64,000 nucleotides of DNA from Armillaria gallica (Eukaryota > Basidiomycota > Agaricomycetes > Agaricales > Physalacriaceae). The stretch spans positions 2,170,001 to 2,234,000 of the forward strand of contig JBANDB010000012.1 of assembly GCA_037576215.1 (NCBI GenBank), given 5' to 3'. The notes under the pieces are model-generated. The model worked only from the letters and a program-made list of their open reading frames with translations, searched no databases and was not told the origin of the DNA. A program made the translations under genes and the position numbers. Positions 11,049 through 21,627 of this stretch are shown piece by piece (within the stretch, counting starts at the first letter, position 1; each line of letters starts with the position of its first letter).

Positions 11049-12050
11049 ACAACCCATCGCAATCAACGGCGTTGTAGCGAACCCCATTCTTCCGCACCCA
11101 ACAAGCATGCAATGGTAATATCCCAGCCTGTTCGGGTTTGACCATCGGTTTGGACGGTGACTAGGCCCCGAAGGTCATTCAACAGCAAAGTCTGATGTGT
11201 CTCCGCCAAACCCAGTTCCCACGGTAAACCTGCGTATTTGATCCCCGTCCATCGGGAAGCCCCGGTGCCACCGTCGTGACCAGAAATACGTATGTGGTCT
11301 GCCTTGGCCTTCGCGACACCACTCACTACAATGCCAACGCCGACTTCTGACACTAGCTTCACGGAAACACAGGGACGGGGTTTGAACACTTGAGATCGTA
11401 GATGAGTTGTTTCAAGTCCTCGATAGAATAAATGTCGTGATGTGGAGGAGAAATTAGCCCAACACCGGCGGCAGAGTGACGAGTGCGTGCAATAGATCCC
11501 AAAACTTTGTGTCCTAGTAGTTCACCGCCCTCTCCAGGCTTCGTGCCTTGTGCCATCTTGATTTGGAGTTCGTAATATGGCTAGATAGTTGGATGTAACG
11601 CCGAACCTTCCAGATGCAACCTGTTTAATGGCAGAGCGCATAGTATCGCTGTTGCTGAGAATTAGGGACCATTCTGCATCTTCGCCTCCCTCACCAGTGG
11701 ACTTTCCACCGAGACGATTCATAGCGACGGCAAGAGTAGAGTGTGCTTCCATTGAGATAGACACGTGACATTGCGCCAGCGACGAATCGACGAACGATTT
11801 CATTCCAGAGCTCGGCCTGTTCGATAGGAGTAGCAGTGGCGTTCTCGTATCTAAATTCTAACCTGTTCATTAGCATTCCGGGAATACGCATCATAGACTC
11901 CTTGATTTTTCTTCCTCACTGCGTCCTGTAGGTTGGCGATACCCGTACGGTCGTCGATATGGGCTTCACCTCCGTCATGCCAGTGATGTTCTCCTGACTC
12001 AGGCATGCCGGGTGAGATGATGGTATCACGACTTGCGTGCAACATCAAGT
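11049..12050 (-). pseudogene. Glutamate synthase FMN-domain fragment, copy 1
   Basis: Minus-strand relic of the central FMN-binding (2-oxoglutarate) domain of GOGAT. Recognisable in order: [65 protein letters not shown], the [13 protein letters not shown] loop, [59 protein letters not shown] and LLGAEEWG. At least four frame changes separate these pieces. Similarity stops after MGC (11049), exactly where the second copy at 57648 stops, so the fragment was truncated before it was duplicated. It lies tail-to-tail with the plus-strand 3' GOGAT relic at 9462-10919. Confidence 0.86.
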
Positions 12051-12254
12051 GTCCAGGGAGACAGTTACGAGTCTACGGGACAGACGCAACGAGGGAAAAA
12101 GAACTATGAGACTGACCACCAAACAGCCACGGCGTCTTCAGTAGAACACGCTGATGTTCAAAAGCTCGTCCAAAAGCGATCGGAAAACAGACACTCTTGC
12201 AGTGAATGTGGAGGCAGGGAATACATCTGCCAGTGAGCAGGTAATCCCACACCA

Positions 12255-12720
12255 TCAAGAATTTATCCCTTCCGTCTTTCCATATGCCGTCTTAGCGAAA
12301 CCTCCGTTCCCTGCTCCTTCACCGGAAATCAGAAGGGGCGTTGTATTCGATTCGAGAGACCCTAGTGTCGCTTGGACATTGATTGGTTGTTGAAATGCTG
12401 GGTTCTTCGCCTCATCACAGCCATAATATCGTGCGAAGTCGGTGAGGTGGTTGAAACTAAGGGAATAGTAAGACCTGATAATTGAGATGATAGAGGAAAC
12501 ACATACCACTGCGGAGTCGTTCGACGTCACAACTTCGCCGTTTCAATCATTGAATCTCCCAATGCTGCGGTAACAGGGACCCTAGGCCTTGTGAATAGTC
12601 AACTGGGAAAATTCAGGGTGATGTACGTGGTCGCTAGGATGGGAAAGAGCAAGAATCTTCCGGCGTTGCTCGCCAGACTAGGCGGGAGGAACGGCATGGG
12701 TCGAGAAAGCTGTGTCAGGT
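12255..12720 (-). pseudogene. Unrecognised exon-like segment X, copy 1
   Basis: Minus-strand segment encoding NPAFQQPINVQ, then LLISGEGAGNGGF and AYGKTEG, preceded by an intron-like stretch (donor GTATGTG near 12506). The same sequence is at 58820-59290 and a piece is at about 22930-23010. It always sits upstream, in the same orientation, of the FMN-GOGAT fragment in the two full copies. I cannot assign the protein. It may be the start of a chimeric transcript. Confidence 0.45.
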
Positions 12721-12726
12721 AGGTGT

Positions 12727-14535
12727 GAGAGCGCATAAAGTGACTTTTTCTGCTAACTTTTTGTCACTTATTTGAACTTTTTCACTTATTCTCCTGCCCG
12801 ATTTGGCATACTCACTTCGTTCACTTGCTCTCACTTGGCACTTGCTTGATACTACGACGTCTCCCTCTGTATTGCTCACCAGCCCTACATCTTAGATTTG
12901 TCTGCCCATATCGATCGCACCAGGTTCATGAACCTTTGTTATATCATAGCTGGCTAAACATACCATGCTCGTTCATTCACTCGAGATCTGTGTGTTCCAT
13001 TCGGTCGCAACTACCTTGTAGGGAATGTCGGTGAATCACATGTTACATGGACGAGTTACGGAGGTGCCGGTACGTGCCAGAAATCGCTGTTCTATATCCT
13101 GATGCAAATATTATTGCCATGCAGGTCCTATAGGTCATCTCCCTAGCTGAGGCTAGCTCGCTCGCTCATTCATAGAAGTTATCCCTGTTTTGAGGATTCT
13201 TTCGGCTACTTCGTCTACTTTACCATTTGATACCATTCAATATGATTTGGATTATCTGGCTTCATACGGTATACCGAATACACGCAAGCATGACTCACGG
13301 TGACATGGTGTTGACTCCTCAAGTGAGCTCCAGAGATGCTCTCATCAAGTGAAATCGGGTATGAAACTTGGTTCGCTTTCCTTACATCTCACTTACGTCT
13401 ACAAAGTGAAGGAGTTACTGCACTTGAACAGCGGGAGGGTGTCACTTGGGAGTCGTTCGGGCCCCAAAGTGCACAAACAAGATTATATGTACAAATAATT
13501 TAGCCTACGAAGAAGAATTACTGCGTTAGATACGTACCTTCTATTTCCATGCACTGGTGGTGTCGCTGGGCCACCCTGAGGTATGATATATGATAGGCTG
13601 CCCATGATACGGCAGGTATAATTCTTGCGGTGGAATCCAGGCGCCGGTTGGAGTCCAAGCCTCCTGACTGCATCAAACACGTCTCAAAGATGCGCCTGTA
13701 AAGGCCGGGCTGCGTCGAATATTCGGACTCATGAGGAAGGTAAGTTGTCGTTGTGTTCTAGCCTGGCAAGTCCGAATTTATTATATACTCTTACTACGAG
13801 TTCCGGTCGAGCAATTTTGCCTCCATAAAAATGAAAGTCTGAAAGACAATGGTGATTCAGTATTGTGATAATAGAGATAGAGCAAGTGCCGCACCATAAA
13901 TAGATAGGGGAGCGAAACTCATAGAACTTGGAAACCCGCTAAGTAGTGTCCTCTTAAACGGCCGAAGGAGACACTTAAAATACACCCATGTTATTGGAAA
14001 GAAACCAGCTCATTGCATTGCAGAGTAATCAAACATAGAGATAATGGTGCTACATCAGACTCGGAGTGGGAGCCCAAGGCCAGTCCGTGTGTGATCCAGG
14101 AAGAGAGTAGCTTGAGTGGGACCAAGAAATGCAGGTACTTAAGGCCAATGCAGGTCATAATCTGGACAATCGACTCGTGGTCAGATCGGCAACGAAAGAA
14201 TCCAAGAGCATCGTTGGAGAGAGAGAGACCTTTTACGTGGCCAAAGTTCTCCTCGCCTAATTTGGTTCCGCTTCACACCAAATCATTTGGACTGGTTTAT
14301 ATTCGGGCGTGATACGATACTGCAACCGCAATAGTCTTGCCCAATGCTATAATAAATCATAGAAATAGGATTACACCTAAAACGGCAGATAAGTGATCCT
14401 AAGTCGAAGCTAAGCAAAAGTGCAAGTGAGGTCAAGTGAAGGCGACAAATTCACTTGACCTGCCAAAAGTGAACTTAAGTTAAGTGATTATTTTGCGCAA
14501 AAAGTGAAATTGTCCAAGTGAAATTGTTAACCGCC
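12727..14535. mobile_element. Unclassified 1.8-kb insertion with 9-bp duplication GGTAGGTGT
   Basis: Flanked by GGTAGGTGT (12718-12726 and 14536-14544). The related copy near 59305-59325 has a single, uninterrupted version of the junction (GGGCAGGTGACTGTTTGCGC), so this is an insertion with an empty site in the same window. No transposase is visible. Both ends are crowded with TCACTT motifs (left, e.g. 12768-12840) and AAGTGA motifs (right, e.g. 14410-14520), that is, inverted subterminal motifs typical of DNA transposons. The terminal inverted repeats themselves are weak. Confidence 0.65.
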
Positions 14536-14574
14536 GGTAGGTGTATGTTTGTGCAGATGAACCCCGGTTGTTCG

Positions 14575-14692
14575 GGCCGGCGCTTGACTCCCAACTTCCC
14601 TCCATGGGCTCTGAAAACAAGGTCGAAGCGTATCCGCCCCAGGCTATGCGGAAGGGATGGTATCTGCTCTGTGTGCTCTCGCCTTGACACTA
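14575..14692 (+). pseudogene. M24 peptidase exon-1 fragment
   Basis: Encodes MGSENKVEAYPPQ, then RKGWYLLC, the signal-anchor start of the M24 gene family found elsewhere in this window, followed by a TGA. It abuts the truncated helical-bundle/kinase-like copy A at about 14692. A matching fragment lies at 60349-60440. Confidence 0.65.
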
Positions 14693-15844
14693 GTAGGAGA
14701 TATTTTCTCACCGAGATCATATACCAAGAATGGCCGCTCCGAGTCAGGACTTGACATTCCGATGAGGTGGGGTAGGTTGGAATGTCTACGGAACAACTAT
14801 GCAGCCAAAACGTGCAGAATCTGAACGGCACATACATAACTTTCGATTCTAACTTATATGATGCTTTCGAGGTCTGGCAACGGTTTAGCGCCGACAGCTC
14901 CAATGAGAATGCTCGTACCGATTTTGCTTTACAGCCTGTGAACACTTTGATGGTAATGATCTTTCCACTGCGCATTTCCGCTTTTTGAAGGCTGTACCCT
15001 GGACCATCGGTGATCACTTCAAAGGGAGTGAAATGGCTTCTCGGCACGATCTACAGATTTCATGAGCACCCTATTCAGTTTTCGTCGAGAACACTTAACT
15101 TACATCTACGAATGCTCCTTCGAACCTCGGAGCAGGTTCGGAGCGTTTCATAAGCGCCACAGTCTGTTCGATGCACTGTAGGGTTGTGTTAATCCTTACA
15201 ATATTCTGCTCGAAGCGCTGTACGTATGCGTAGGTCTTTACGCAGATTTCATTAAGTGAAAGTAAATTCTTGATCTAAAATAATCAGTAAAAGAACATCA
15301 GCAGACCGTGAGTGAATGACAAACTTGAAAAAGTGACAGAGTATCGTCAACCTGTTTTCCGAGGCTTTTCCAATTCATCATTGTCTGATTTCGAATAAAA
15401 TAAACGACGCGATGTCTTCTTATATCTATACTTTTCGACGAGTTCTTGGACCTCGTGTAAGTCTCTATCAGCATTCAGACGAAAGCAAAGAGTAAATAAT
15501 GCAGAGAAGGACATACGCTTCAAATACTCTTCAGTAGTCTTTCCATAATTTGCACGCTTTCCAGATGCTGCGATAAGGTGACAAGAGCTCTCAAGCACCG
15601 ATTTGCGATTTCATGGCATGTCCCCGCATTCTGCTGGCTCTGATACACAATTTCCAAGATGGAAAGTATGATATCCGTCGCTGGTCCAAGGACCGGTATT
15701 GAAGCTACTTCGGCAGCCGTCTACGGTACCATCAGCAAGGATAGTCACCGGTGAACTCTAGTGATCACGTACCTTTAGACCTTGTAAAGGAGGTATGGCA
15801 GTCTCAACGCCCTTCTTCTTGACTAAGGTAACGAAAGTTTTCAT
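14693..15844 (-). pseudogene. Helical-bundle (MLKL-NTD-like)/kinase-like gene, copy A, truncated
   Basis: Minus-strand copy of the gene best preserved at 32632-34111. Exon 1 from 15844 reads MKTFVTLVKKKGVETA. Exon 2 reads PVLGPATDIILSILEIVYQS, then QNAGTC and LVTLSQHLESVQI. A small deletion puts a stop after LLKSI, where the other copies continue to the next splice site. The later kinase-like part (EVITDGPGYSLQKAEM, then GKIITIKVFTGCKAKS) is present, but the copy ends at about 14693, joined to an M24 exon-1 fragment. The intron pattern is that of copy C. Confidence 0.6.
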
Positions 15845-16240
15845 TGAATCTCCATTCGTTTATCCTGTAGGTGGTAGTTGAGGAAGAAGAGGTTGTACGT
15901 GCTGTTAAAAACAGCACACCCTGCTTTTACCGCATGCTCAGAGAAGGAACCAGTGCACATCAAAACGTAAGTAAGGACAGCCCCCTGTTGATGATTGTGG
16001 AAGGGCCGAGCGCCAATATGGTCAACGACTGTCCACCCGTTGCTTTGCGAGCCTTTGACCTTTTCGTGTGATGATCAAATTGATGATGTATGTAATATCT
16101 AATAATGCGCTTGGTTCTCTGATGTAGCGAGCTGGACACTGGAGTACTCAGTAAGTACTCGTTTGAATTTGAGGTCCTACACTGTACTTGCCTTGCGCTT
16201 CGAGAAAGAATGTCCAGTATTGAAGGAAAGTCGCCGTAAC
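15845..16240. repeat. Module spacer, copy A
   Basis: Conserved spacer between the helical-bundle gene and the M24 gene, also at 27744-28330 and 41870-42165. It contains GAAGGGCCGA, then TATGGTCAACGACTGTCCA, TTTTCGTGTGATGATCAAAT and CTGGAGTACTCAGTAAGTAC. It is probably a shared intergenic/promoter region. No open frame is conserved. Confidence 0.55.
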
Positions 16241-17590
16241 CTTAGACTCTAAGCTTCCAAGGCGACGAAGCGAGATCTCCCACTCCGCTGTAAGGTACAC
16301 CGCGCTGCCAGTTCTGCGCAATATAAAGCAGTCTTCAAAGCGCACGCCAACCTTGCCCTCGATATACACCCCCGACTCGTCTTGAAAAGTACGTCCTGTC
16401 TGGAGGACGAAGTCGCTCCCGCCGTTCAGGCCCAGGTACGGATCTTCGTGGACTTCTAAGCCGGTACACGGTGCATTAAGTACTTCGCATACCCCGCTAG
16501 GCCGAGGAAAACCCTTGGGGCTTCGTCGACGCACTTGGCGACCACACCCGCATGGGCGGTCTGAAAGGCGATATGCTGAATCGAGTGGACAAGTTCCATA
16601 TTTGGATATGGGTGTCGGGGATGGTGGAAGCGGGTACTAGGGCGAGCATGAGAGTGACGTCGCTAGCCGTGCAAGGAGGTGGTACAGTCGAACAAGGCAA
16701 AAACACCGGGGCCGAGGCTGCGGTCAGTGCCGCTTCCATGCGGAAGAGCCGCGGTTTCTGGGCGGGATGAGATGGAGAGCGGGGGATTAAAGGCACGTAG
16801 CTCCAAATAGGGTTAGGCACCCGCCGTCTTTGAGGCCGGTGTCGGCAAGGGCACGGGCGACGAGTTGTCGAGCATCGGATTCGTGGATGCCGATGTGTAT
16901 TTGCTTGTGTGGATGCCGGATGGCTAGAAGTGAGGCCTGTGGGTGTTTTAGTATCCCAGTATTTGTAATCGAAGCATACACACCTCGTTGGCATATTTCA
17001 ACAACTCCAGCTCTCCCTTCGACTTGCGTGCCTGCAGCTGCTTGATCTCTGTAGGCGCAGCAGTCACTGTAGCCTTTGGGAACGCCGTTCGTAGCCCGTC
17101 GACGGTGAAATGACGGATACTCCCATCCACAAACACCATCCCTTCGATATCAGGCAGCTGCTTGTATGGAATCTCACTCTCCACCCACTCCACCCACTCT
17201 ACGTCAGACGAAATTGAGAGCAACGCGTGCCTTCAAAATTTGGCGTCAGGACCGTCACCCGCGCAGAGGCATCTACAATAAGCAGTAGAATCTTTCAGAG
17301 AGGGGCAAATGCGAGGACGAGACACTAGGTTCGGCGATGTATGAAGAGGGACTGAGGGCGGTGAGGGATTCGCCGAGGATGGAGAGGCGTGCGTGGAACT
17401 CAGAGGTGGAGAGTGGGCCAAGACGGGAGCAATAGGAAGATGTCTTGCTCATCAGTTTAGGCTTGGCGCGATGGGTAAGCTAACAGACAGGCTGCCATGA
17501 GTCCAAGACAGAGTAGGTACCATCCTAATACCATCCCTTCCGCGGAGCTCGGGGCGACGACTGTTTTTAGAAGAGAGTGAAGAACCGGCC
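16241..17590 (-). pseudogene. M24 metallopeptidase (Xaa-Pro peptidase-like), copy 1
   Basis: Minus-strand copy of the M24B (creatinase/prolidase fold) gene described at 23521-24888. Present are the signal-anchor segment (about 17460-17540), the N-terminal domain (PDIEGMVFVDGSIRHFTVDG, then GLRTAFPKA), the ARALADTGLKDGG segment (about 16850) and parts of the catalytic domain (16250-16740). Frame changes break it repeatedly, for example around 17230-17330 and 16480-16740. The metal-binding core is scattered over three frames, so it should be inactive. Confidence 0.8.
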
Positions 17591-17949
17591 CGGATCTGCC
17601 GCAAACGACTCTTGCGTCTGCCACCATTGGGACCTGGCGCTGGTACACACACCGCACCACCCCACAAGTATGTCAGATTCACGCCGACTTCGTTCCCTAC
17701 ATGAGCGCCTGTCATAAGAGGCATGACCACCCATTGTGATATAGTCTCCAGGCTGGTCAATGGTTTCTCGGCAATTCACCAGGGCGTGGATGGTGTATTG
17801 GACGTATTCGAAGCATTGCATGGATTCAAAGCACTGCATGTATTGGAAGCGGTGCATGTATTGGAAGCGGTGCATGTATTGGAAGCGGTGCATATATTCG
17901 AAGCGTTGGGTGTATATGAAGCTGATGTCTTCGAAGGGTGGATTCCACA
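17591..17949. repeat. Region with an 18-bp minisatellite (about 17795-17920)
   Basis: About seven tandem units of 18 bp, consensus GCATGTATTGGAAGCGGT, with the middle units nearly identical. Because 18 is a multiple of three, the array is open on both strands: VHVLEA repeats on plus, RFQYMH repeats on minus. No surrounding gene could be identified. Confidence 0.7.
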
Positions 17950-18340
17950 GATCTACCGTGAGTTTTTGATCAGTACACGGCACTTTTTCACAGATCTATC
18001 CACAATGCAGCATGTTGACATACGCAAGTTAATCGCAACTATATTGTACGCGCCAAACTTTCGGCTTGCAATGTCCTGAAACCTCGTTCGATCATACTTA
18101 CGGAATCGCAAACACGCATTACTTCGAATGTAAGGCTATTCTACCCACTGGACCTCCTGTTATCTCAGAGAGAAATCTAGGCCTATACCTCATTCTGTGC
18201 GCGCCCTACCCCCGGCATGCAATGTCCTGAAACCTCGCTCTGTTATAATTACGGAGTCATTGAACCTACTTTCATCTGGAGGAGAAATCTAGGGCCATAA
18301 CGTATGTCCGGATGTCCAGGATCATGCCTCTTTGCGTGGA
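17950..18340. repeat. Repeat R3, copy 2
   Basis: Similar to 8960-9250: GGCACTTTTTCACAGATCTA, GACATACGCAAGTTAATCGC, AATGTCCTGAAACCTCG, then AGAAATCTAGGCC. Internal rearrangement duplicates the CCTGAAACCTCG segment at about 18070 and 18220. Confidence 0.55.
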
Positions 18341-19020
18341 CCCACCGTTACAAAACCCCTTGCAAACCGACATGGCGGCGACGTATGAAAACAATCTGAA
18401 GAGATTCACTCAGCTTCCAAATGAAATTCCATTCATACAAATGTAGTGTTGCCGAAGTTCAGTTCAGTTCAGGACCGATATATCTGGCCCAGAACGTGAA
18501 CGTCTTTAGTCCTGGTGAACACAAACGCGAACACGGACTGAATGGACGTTCAGCGTTCGGACCGAGGTTCCAAACCGAACTTCGGCAACACTGTACAAAT
18601 GACCTTGGAAGGAACTTTTCTACCTGATGTTACTCTTCAACAGAAACATACCAGGGTCCGTACTACAGCTCCTCAAATGTACTTAATACTTACACTTGCA
18701 AATTTGTGAATTACAGACAGGAAGGAATGAGGCTGCTACGGTACCGAACCAATCTTATGCACTATGGTAAAATCCCGTCATGAATACTCCCCACAACCTC
18801 AGCGGTAGGCTGGTGTATCGTAAGACGCCGTACAGTCATGAACAATGCAAATGCTGTCAGTAGTCCGGTGAGGGACAGTCGCAGCAAGACTGTTGTGGAT
18901 ATCAAAGATCGAACCTAGGATTCTCGACAGAAATCTATGATGTCGGACCTGTCCGCGTATAGTCCCAGGAATAAAGAATTGCACTGAGTCAACAAGTCAT
19001 TGCATTGATTAGGCATGCCG
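18341..19020. repeat. Partial R1 copy, interrupted by a hAT MITE
   Basis: The left part (CCGACATGGCGGCGACGTAT, about 18369) matches R1 at about 5098. The right part (about 18890-19000: GATTCTCGACAGAAATC, GGACCTGTCCGCGTATAGTC) matches R1 at 6150-6220. Between lie the 150-bp MITE at 18444-18593 and unmatched sequence. Nothing coding is recognised up to about 19380. Confidence 0.55.
18444..18593. mobile_element. hAT-type MITE, 150 bp, TSD TACAAATG
   Basis: Ends TAGTGTTGCCGAAGTTC and the inverse of CAGTGTTGCCGAAGTTC (one mismatch at the first base). Target duplication TACAAATG (18436-18443 and 18594-18601). Size, ends and 8-bp duplication fit a hAT-derived MITE. Confidence 0.85.
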
Positions 19021-19383
19021 TCTAAATGCATTTCCACCATCAGGTTAGCATCTCATCTCATCTCATCATCACACGGCACGGCACCTTCAGGCACTGTGCC
19101 GGACGCAAGGATACAAGTAACTGCGCTACGAAACCCTAGTAACCTCACTACCCTCTACTTATTCCCCAAGCCGAGCTCCCAGCCGAGAAACCCAGACAGA
19201 GTGACCCGCCGTTGTAGAACTTGTGGATCTATAGATGGGAAACTCGAAATCAATAATAATCCCCCCCATGCTAACCCCACCAGAGCGCAATCTGTGCACA
19301 TTAGGTGTCTTTCCTGTTCAGGAACTCAGCCTGAGAACCGATCTACAGTCTGAAAATGGGGTCGGAGGCGAGTTTCTGTGTAT

Positions 19384-19550
19384 CACAGCTGGGCGACTAT
19401 TTTGGGCGAGTCACAATAGAATCAAAGTCAAGATCCGGGGAATTGCCTAGAGGCTAATAAGGAAATATTGAAAGATTTTGCCTCGCCCAAAATCGAGACC
19501 TGGCAAAATCGGCATCTCGGATTTTGACAAATAGTCGCCCCCCAGCTGTG
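19384..19550. mobile_element. 167-bp MITE with CAC...GTG ends, TAT on both sides
   Basis: Starts CACAGCTGGGCGACTATTTT and ends with a near inverse. TAT flanks it at 19381-19383 and 19551-19553. A relative is at 60189-60348 with the same flanking TAT. CAC ends with a 3-bp duplication recall CACTA-type elements, but the class is uncertain. Confidence 0.6.
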
Positions 19551-19757
19551 TATAATGGTACAGTCATAGATCCGGAGTGTACACCACTGTGAAGTATCTT
19601 ATAGATGAATTTAACCCATACATCTAGTGACAATTCCATCGGCGACTTCGTAGCATCAGACTTGCATCGAAGAATGAGATGACCGTCCATGCATGCTATA
19701 TAGAATTGCTTAGTGTGATGCAGTGATAATTTTCTATATGACCTTCAATGGCTCATA

Positions 19758-20002
19758 CTGTATAATTTCGACCAAGTGTTCATAGCATGTTATGCGTTAC
19801 ACCTAGTGTTCAGTTCGCAAAGTGTTCATACAGGGTCCACCTGCTATAAGTAGGCTGATACCGGCCGCGCAGCGGCGAAAAATTCCCATATTCGTCGTGC
19901 ACTGGCAAGTCAAAGACCCTGTTACCCGTTACACCTTTACAAAAGTGTTCAGTTCAAGGGCCACCGTTACGCGTTACTGAACACTTGGTCGAAATTATAC
20001 AG
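19758..20002. mobile_element. TA-flanked MITE, 245 bp
   Basis: Terminal inverted repeats CTGTATAATTTCGACCAAGT, continuing as GTTCA, with TA at 19756-19757 and 20003-20004. It shares its terminal 14 bp with 8167-8715. Inside are GTTACGCGTTAC-like repeats that also occur in the third relative at 45691-46097. Confidence 0.82.
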
Positions 20003-20577
20003 TATGCTATGACCATACTAACATGCAAAGTTCTCTTTAAATGTTAAGCATACATTGACCAGGCTCTGATGTATTTCAGACTGAAAACGCCGCTGCGTAT
20101 GGCAAAAATCTGGTGAACATGCGATCGTAGCACCACAAATTCACTCAGCTTCGCGATTTGAGCCGAGCTGAGCCGGGATGTGGGCAGACCCGGCAGCCTG
20201 TACAGTTCAGGGCGACGGCATCTCGGCGCACGAATGGAGGAAACCTTAAAAAATGCTGACCCGAGATGGTGCTCGCCTGTATAAATGGGCACCCACCCCT
20301 AAGGGTCTCTGAAGATCAGGGATATGGGAGTGTGACACAGGCTAGTACAAAAAATGCCGCAATTAGGTCATGAAGTGAGGTTGAAAATGCCAGCAAGGTT
20401 TGTGCCAACGAGGACACTCGTGCCGAAGCAAGGAACACGGCCCTTCCAGGAAAGTAGGATCTACAGACTCTGCCATGAATACACCTATCTGGTTAAGAGG
20501 GACTCTGCAGTGTGTCTTCACAGGACTTTGGGGGCGATTATAGGTGGTTTTATGCGCTATAAACGCTGGTTCGAGAC

Positions 20578-21044
20578 TAGGGTTCCGTAAGAAATGTCCG
20601 AATTCTAAACAAACACGAGGGGTCCAAATGGGTGTGTTTACAATTGTTAATAATTATGACGTTTTCGCAGCTTTTACAAGCAGAAATCAGTGCTCTATCC
20701 ACCTCCAGAGCAAATTTGGTGGATGAACATAGTATTTGTTGGCATTCCAGATGAAATTCTGACAGTTTCCTTGGCTAATGTAACAACGTGACCGACTAAT
20801 CGCCAACAGTATGCAAGCCTGGATTAAGCCATACAGTGCTCCTCTGGCATTTTACAAGGGTATCGAAGTTGTCTACATGCAAGCATGTTATAAACATCAT
20901 TTATATCTCATTTTTAACAGGTTATTAACATTTCTTACCAAGTTGTTTGAAACATGTTTGAAACCTCTGTTTATAATACCCAAATTAGGAAGGATGTTTA
21001 TAACCGGTTTTAAACACGGACCCATAATATCTTACGGAACCCTA
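20578..21044. mobile_element. hAT-type MITE, 467 bp, TSD TTCGAGAC
   Basis: Perfect 15-bp ends TAGGGTTCCGTAAGA, with TTCGAGAC at 20570-20577 and 21045-21052. It begins TAGGG like the element at 6879. The interior is AT-rich with GTTTATAA/TTATAAAC motifs. There is no coding capacity. Its left flank (20003-20569) shows nothing recognisable. Confidence 0.88.
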
Positions 21045-21309
21045 TTCGAGACGCCCCATCACCTTCCTAATAAGAAGCTCATCATCATCATCATCACACG
21101 GCACGGTACCCGGTCGCAAGTATACAAGATGTAGCACTACAACACCTCTCCATTCGCTAAACCACTCACACATCCATCAAGCTGAGCTTACGCACTTGGA
21201 ACAAGCCCGCAGTAGAACTTGAAAAACCTGTAAGCAGTAAGACAGTGGTGGTGATAAAATCACTTGGACATGCTAATCGAGTTGATCAATTGCCATAGAA
21301 CCAGCCGCA

Positions 21310-21560
21310 TTAAGCTCCAGAAACAGCTTCAAACCCGACACAATGGTGGCATATGAGAATAACCTCCGGAGATTCACACTGTAGCAGCTTCTAGTAAACG
21401 CTCTAAATGTAATTGGTAATTTTCATCAAACAAGTTTTCGAGGGCCTTCCCCCAAATCCTATGCACCGATCGACTCGTTTTTGATGGCTGGCTTCGATCC
21501 GCAGTGCTTGCTGTGAACACTTGATTCCCTTGCGTATTATGCTGGTCTTGTATGAAAGAG
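21310..21560. repeat. Partial R1 copy
   Basis: Matches R1 at about 5095-5300 (AATGGTGGCATATGAGAATA, TTTTCGAGGGCCTTCCCCC, CGCAGTGCTTGCTGTGAACA). It is truncated on both sides and lies just upstream of the Cys/His-rich gene. Confidence 0.55.
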
Positions 21561-21627
21561 TAGTATGGCATCTCTTTAAAAATGCACCGAGGTGAACACA
21601 GCCATCATACCATTCAGCATTTTCCCA

